Shown: one piece after another, positions 4,533-6,830 of the stretch
How the letters are laid out: each line of letters starts with the position of its first letter
Position numbering within the stretch: the stretch's first letter is position 1
NCBI GenBank assembly: GCA_900541195.1
Contig: UQIY01000071.1
Coordinates: forward strand, 1 to 6,830
DNA length: 6,830 nt
Direction: 5' to 3'
From: an uncultured Collinsella sp.
GTDB lineage: Bacteria; Actinomycetota; Coriobacteriia; Coriobacteriales; Coriobacteriaceae
The notes under the pieces: model-generated
What the model was told of the DNA's origin: nothing
Databases searched by the model: none
The model's input: the letters and a program-made list of their open reading frames with translations, nothing else
Program-made: the position numbers and the translations under genes

Positions 4533-6710
4533 ATGAACCTCCGCTCATCTCTTGCCTGCACCTCGAGCGATATCGCCCGCTGGGGGCTGCGCTCTGTCCT
4601 CAAACGCCAGGGTGGCGTGCTTCCCGGCCGTATCGCCATGAAGATCGACCCCGAGTTGCTGAGCGACCTCGCGGGCCTTGTCGACCGCAGCGTGGTGATC
4701 ACCGGCACTAATGGCAAGACCACCACCTCCAACCTCATCGCCGACGCCGTTGCCGCCAGCGGCGCTACCGTGGTGTGCAACCGTGCCGGCAACAATATGG
4801 AGCCCGGTGTGGTGGGTGCTCTGCTCGAGGCCCGCAGTGGCCTTAAGCACACTGACAGCGGCAAGCGCGTGGGCGTTTTTGAATGCGATGAGCTCTACAC
4901 CGTGCGCGTCCTGCCCAAGCTCAAGCCGACGTACTTTGTGCTGCTCAACCTGTTCCGCGACCAGCTAGACCGCTACGGTGAGATCGACCACACCCAAGAC
5001 GTTATCGCCCATGCGTTGGAGCTCTCTCCGACGACAACGCTCATCCACAATGCCGACGACCCGTTGTGTGCCTCGATTGCCGCGCGCGTTCCCAACGCGA
5101 GCATTGCCTTTGGCATCGACGGCGCCACCAACACCGAGTCCGACCGCATTAGCGACTCGCGCTTTTGCTCAAAGTGCAACGCGCCGCTGGAGTATGACTA
5201 CGTGCAATACGGCCAGCTCGGCGCCTACCATTGCCCCTCGTGCGGTTGGGCACGCCCCGCACTGGTCCGCCGCGTGACGGGCGTGGAGCTCGGCTGCGAC
5301 GGCTACGATTTTGACCTGGTCTTTGGATCTGCGTCCAACGCGGCTGCCGTACACATCGCCACGCGCTACAACGGCCTGTACATGGTCTACAACGTTGCCG
5401 CCGCCTTCTTTGCGGCACGCGAGTTGGGCGTGAACGCAGCTCACCTGCAGCCCACGCTCGATGCCTACGTCCCCGCCGGCGGACGCATGGGCCGCTGGGA
5501 GATCGCCGGCCGTACCGTCGAGGCCAACCTGGCTAAGAATCCCGTAGGCTTCGATCGACAAATCCAGTCCATCAAGACTGCAGGCGGCAGACTCTGCGCT
5601 TTCTTCCTCAACGACAACGATGCCGACGGCCACGATGTATCGTGGATCTACGACGTCGACTTCGAGCGCATCGCCGATACCCCAGGGCTTGTCGCCTTTG
5701 CCGGCGGCACGCGTGCACACGATATGCAGGTACGTCTGAAGTACGCCGGCATCGACGCCACCATCATCTCGAATATCGAGCAAGCGATCGGCGCCGTGGC
5801 GGACGAGGAGGCTGGCGATACTTTCTACGCCGTCGCCAACTACACGGCCTTCCCGCCGCTGGTCCAGGAGCTCAACGAGCTTAAGAGCGCCGATGCGAGC
5901 TCGGTCGCCTCCCACGCCGTAACGCGCGCCGATGGCAGCGTTGTCCCCACCGATATTGCGCCGGTCGAGCTTTCGCGCCCGCTACGCATCGTCTACCTGT
6001 ATCCCGATGCCCTCAACCTCTATGGCGACGGCGGCAACGTCATCGCCCTCGAGCGCCGCTGCGCTTGGCGCGGCATTCCCGCGCGCGTGGACGAGGTCCG
6101 CATGGGCGAGACGCTCGATCTCACCGACGCCGACATCGTCATGATGGGCGGTGGCTCCGACCGCGATCAGCTAGCTGTGGCACACGAGCTGCTCGCTCAA
6201 AAAGACAAGGTCGCAGCCTATGTTGAGGATGGCGGCTCGCTGCTCGCTATCTGCGGCAGCTATCAGCTACTCGGCCGTTCGTACTATATGGGCGAGAATC
6301 GCATCGAGGGCCTGGGCGTCATTGCCGCCGAAACCGTGCGCGGCTCCGACCGCCTGATCGGCAACGTCGCCGTCAAGACCGACCTGGCACCCGAGCCCTT
6401 TGTGGGATTTGAGAACCACGGCGGCCGCACCCTGCTCGATGCAGAGGCCACGCCGCTCGGAACGTCCGTCGTCACGGGTACCGGCAACAACGGCGACGAT
6501 GGCTTTGAGGGCCTCATCTACAAGGGTGTCATCGGCACATACCTACACGGACCGGCACTGCCCAAGAACCCCGAGCTCGCCGACTGGCTCATCGCCCACG
6601 CTCTCGAGCACCGTGGCGATGCACAGACCACCGCCCTGCTGCCGCTCAAACCCCTCGACGACACCTACGAGCACGCTGCCCACGACGCCGCAATGAAGCT
6701 CCTCCCCTAA
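4533..6710 (+). CDS. MurT-GatD fusion, lipid II isoglutaminyl synthase
   Basis: This is one uninterrupted 725-residue protein carrying both halves of the enzyme that amidates the alpha-carboxyl of D-Glu in lipid II to D-isoglutamine, using ATP and glutamine at the inner membrane face. The MurT part (about 1-450) shows LPGRIAMKIDPELL (30-43), the Walker A GTNGKTTT (58-65), NLFRDQLDRYGE (139-150), NADDP (173-177) and a Cys4 zinc ribbon (Cys212, 215, 234, 237). The DUF1727-type part has NLAKNPVGF (332-340) and LNDNDADG...WIYDVDFE (359-378). Asp374 is a candidate for the MurT Asp reported to complete the GatD triad. A linker (about 450-482) leads to GatD: YLYPDALNLYGDGGN (488-502), nucleophile Cys574 in LLAICGSYQLLG, probable Gln-binding Arg607 and His672 in GTYLHGP. 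AGGA lies 8 bases before the ATG. In Staphylococcus and Streptococcus the two are separate adjacent genes; here no internal start or stop is needed. A palindrome and T-run follow as terminator. Confidence 0.95.
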   Translation: MNLRSSLACTSSDIARWGLRSVLKRQGGVLPGRIAMKIDPELLSDLAGLVDRSVVITGTNGKTTTSNLIADAVAASGATVVCNRAGNNMEPGVVGALLEARSGLKHTDSGKRVGVFECDELYTVRVLPKLKPTYFVLLNLFRDQLDRYGEIDHTQDVIAHALELSPTTTLIHNADDPLCASIAARVPNASIAFGIDGATNTESDRISDSRFCSKCNAPLEYDYVQYGQLGAYHCPSCGWARPALVRRVTGVELGCDGYDFDLVFGSASNAAAVHIATRYNGLYMVYNVAAAFFAARELGVNAAHLQPTLDAYVPAGGRMGRWEIAGRTVEANLAKNPVGFDRQIQSIKTAGGRLCAFFLNDNDADGHDVSWIYDVDFERIADTPGLVAFAGGTRAHDMQVRLKYAGIDATIISNIEQAIGAVADEEAGDTFYAVANYTAFPPLVQELNELKSADASSVASHAVTRADGSVVPTDIAPVELSRPLRIVYLYPDALNLYGDGGNVIALERRCAWRGIPARVDEVRMGETLDLTDADIVMMGGGSDRDQLAVAHELLAQKDKVAAYVEDGGSLLAICGSYQLLGRSYYMGENRIEGLGVIAAETVRGSDRLIGNVAVKTDLAPEPFVGFENHGGRTLLDAEATPLGTSVVTGTGNNGDDGFEGLIYKGVIGTYLHGPALPKNPELADWLIAHALEHRGDAQTTALLPLKPLDDTYEHAAHDAAMKLLP

Positions 6711-6717
6711 CGCCCCG

Positions 6718-6750
6718 CCACCACAAAGGGGACAGGCACCTTTGTGGTGG
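6718..6750 (+). repeat. REP-like palindromic element, copy B
   Basis: Perfect 12-bp arms (CCACCACAAAGG at 6718-6729, CCTTTGTGGTGG at 6739-6750) enclose a 9-base loop. The core AAAGGGGACAGGCACCTTT (6725-6743) differs from copy A (read on its minus strand) at only four positions of 19. The stem bases outside the core differ from copy A but remain fully paired. Conserved core plus compensated arms argues for a selected or mobilised hairpin family rather than chance. Confidence 0.75.
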
Positions 6751-6754
6751 TTTT
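6718..6754 (+). terminator. Likely Rho-independent terminator of the TPR/murT-gatD operon
   Basis: The 12-bp palindrome starts 8 bases after the murT-gatD stop codon and is followed directly by TTTT and then GA. Strong stem and position fit a terminator; the short T-run and 9-base loop are weaker than ideal. It is probably a mobile palindrome used as a terminator. Confidence 0.6.
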
Positions 6755-6779
6755 GATCTGCCACGTTTGTTTGTCTCGA

Positions 6780-6822
6780 TCTGTAACATCTAGGCCGTTA
6801 AAAATCGTCTTACTGTTACAGA
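6780..6822. repeat. 9-bp inverted repeat in the 3' intergenic end
   Basis: TCTGTAACA (6780-6788) and TGTTACAGA (6814-6822) are perfect inverted copies separated by 25 bases containing an AT-rich run (GTTAAAAATC). They could be paired regulator sites or a stem in the leader of a gene beyond the window. No coding region is supportable in 6711-6830. Confidence 0.45.
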
Positions 6823-6830
6823 ATGAGATG

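Noticed and set aside
5169..5915. Minus-strand 248-codon reading frame
   Set aside because: Antisense to the conserved MurT domain, whose zinc ribbon and DUF1727-type motifs are unambiguous on the plus strand.

Overview
The window looks like the end of a high-GC Gram-positive draft contig. The GC-rich coding sequence, the strong AGGAGG-type ribosome binding sites and a MurT/GatD peptidoglycan amidation enzyme fit an actinobacterial gut anaerobe. A Coriobacteriia member such as Collinsella is my best guess, from general feel rather than a marker gene. The first 49 bases are not genomic: they read as the tail of an Illumina P7 adapter, an 8-base i7 index and the complete Nextera read-2 transposase adapter, so genomic sequence starts at about base 50.

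Left part, minus strand (50-1867). Two iron-containing alcohol dehydrogenase superfamily genes lie in tandem. The upstream one (644-1867) is a complete butanol-dehydrogenase-like enzyme with a strong ribosome binding site and a Rho-independent terminator. After a dispersed palindromic repeat comes the first 158 codons of a glycerol dehydrogenase-like gene (gldA-like), cut off by the contig end. Both probably reduce small aldehydes or ketones (or run in reverse) in fermentative redox balancing.

Middle (1868-2367). A 500-base divergent intergenic region holds a perfect 9-bp dyad beside the dehydrogenase gene, a pair of AAACGTTTT motifs and an AT-rich possible promoter for the rightward genes. 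I see no RNA gene or small ORF in it that I would defend.

Right part, plus strand (2368-6710). Three genes form a likely operon. The first two encode related helical-repeat (TPR-like) proteins that overlap by one base (TAATG) and look like a diverged tandem duplication of unknown function. The third, 45 bases later, encodes a single 725-residue protein joining MurT (Mur ligase-like, Walker A, Cys4 zinc ribbon, DUF1727-type C-terminal part) to GatD (class I glutamine amidotransferase with Cys574 and His672). In staphylococci and streptococci these are two separate proteins that amidate the D-Glu of lipid II. A second copy of the palindromic repeat family follows at 6718-6750 and probably doubles as the operon terminator. 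The last 76 bases hold a further inverted repeat of unknown role.

The most interesting points are the MurT-GatD fusion, the coupled paralogous pair upstream of it, and the two repeats that share a core while their stem arms differ in a compensatory way. I did not find a clearly new defence or mobile system here.
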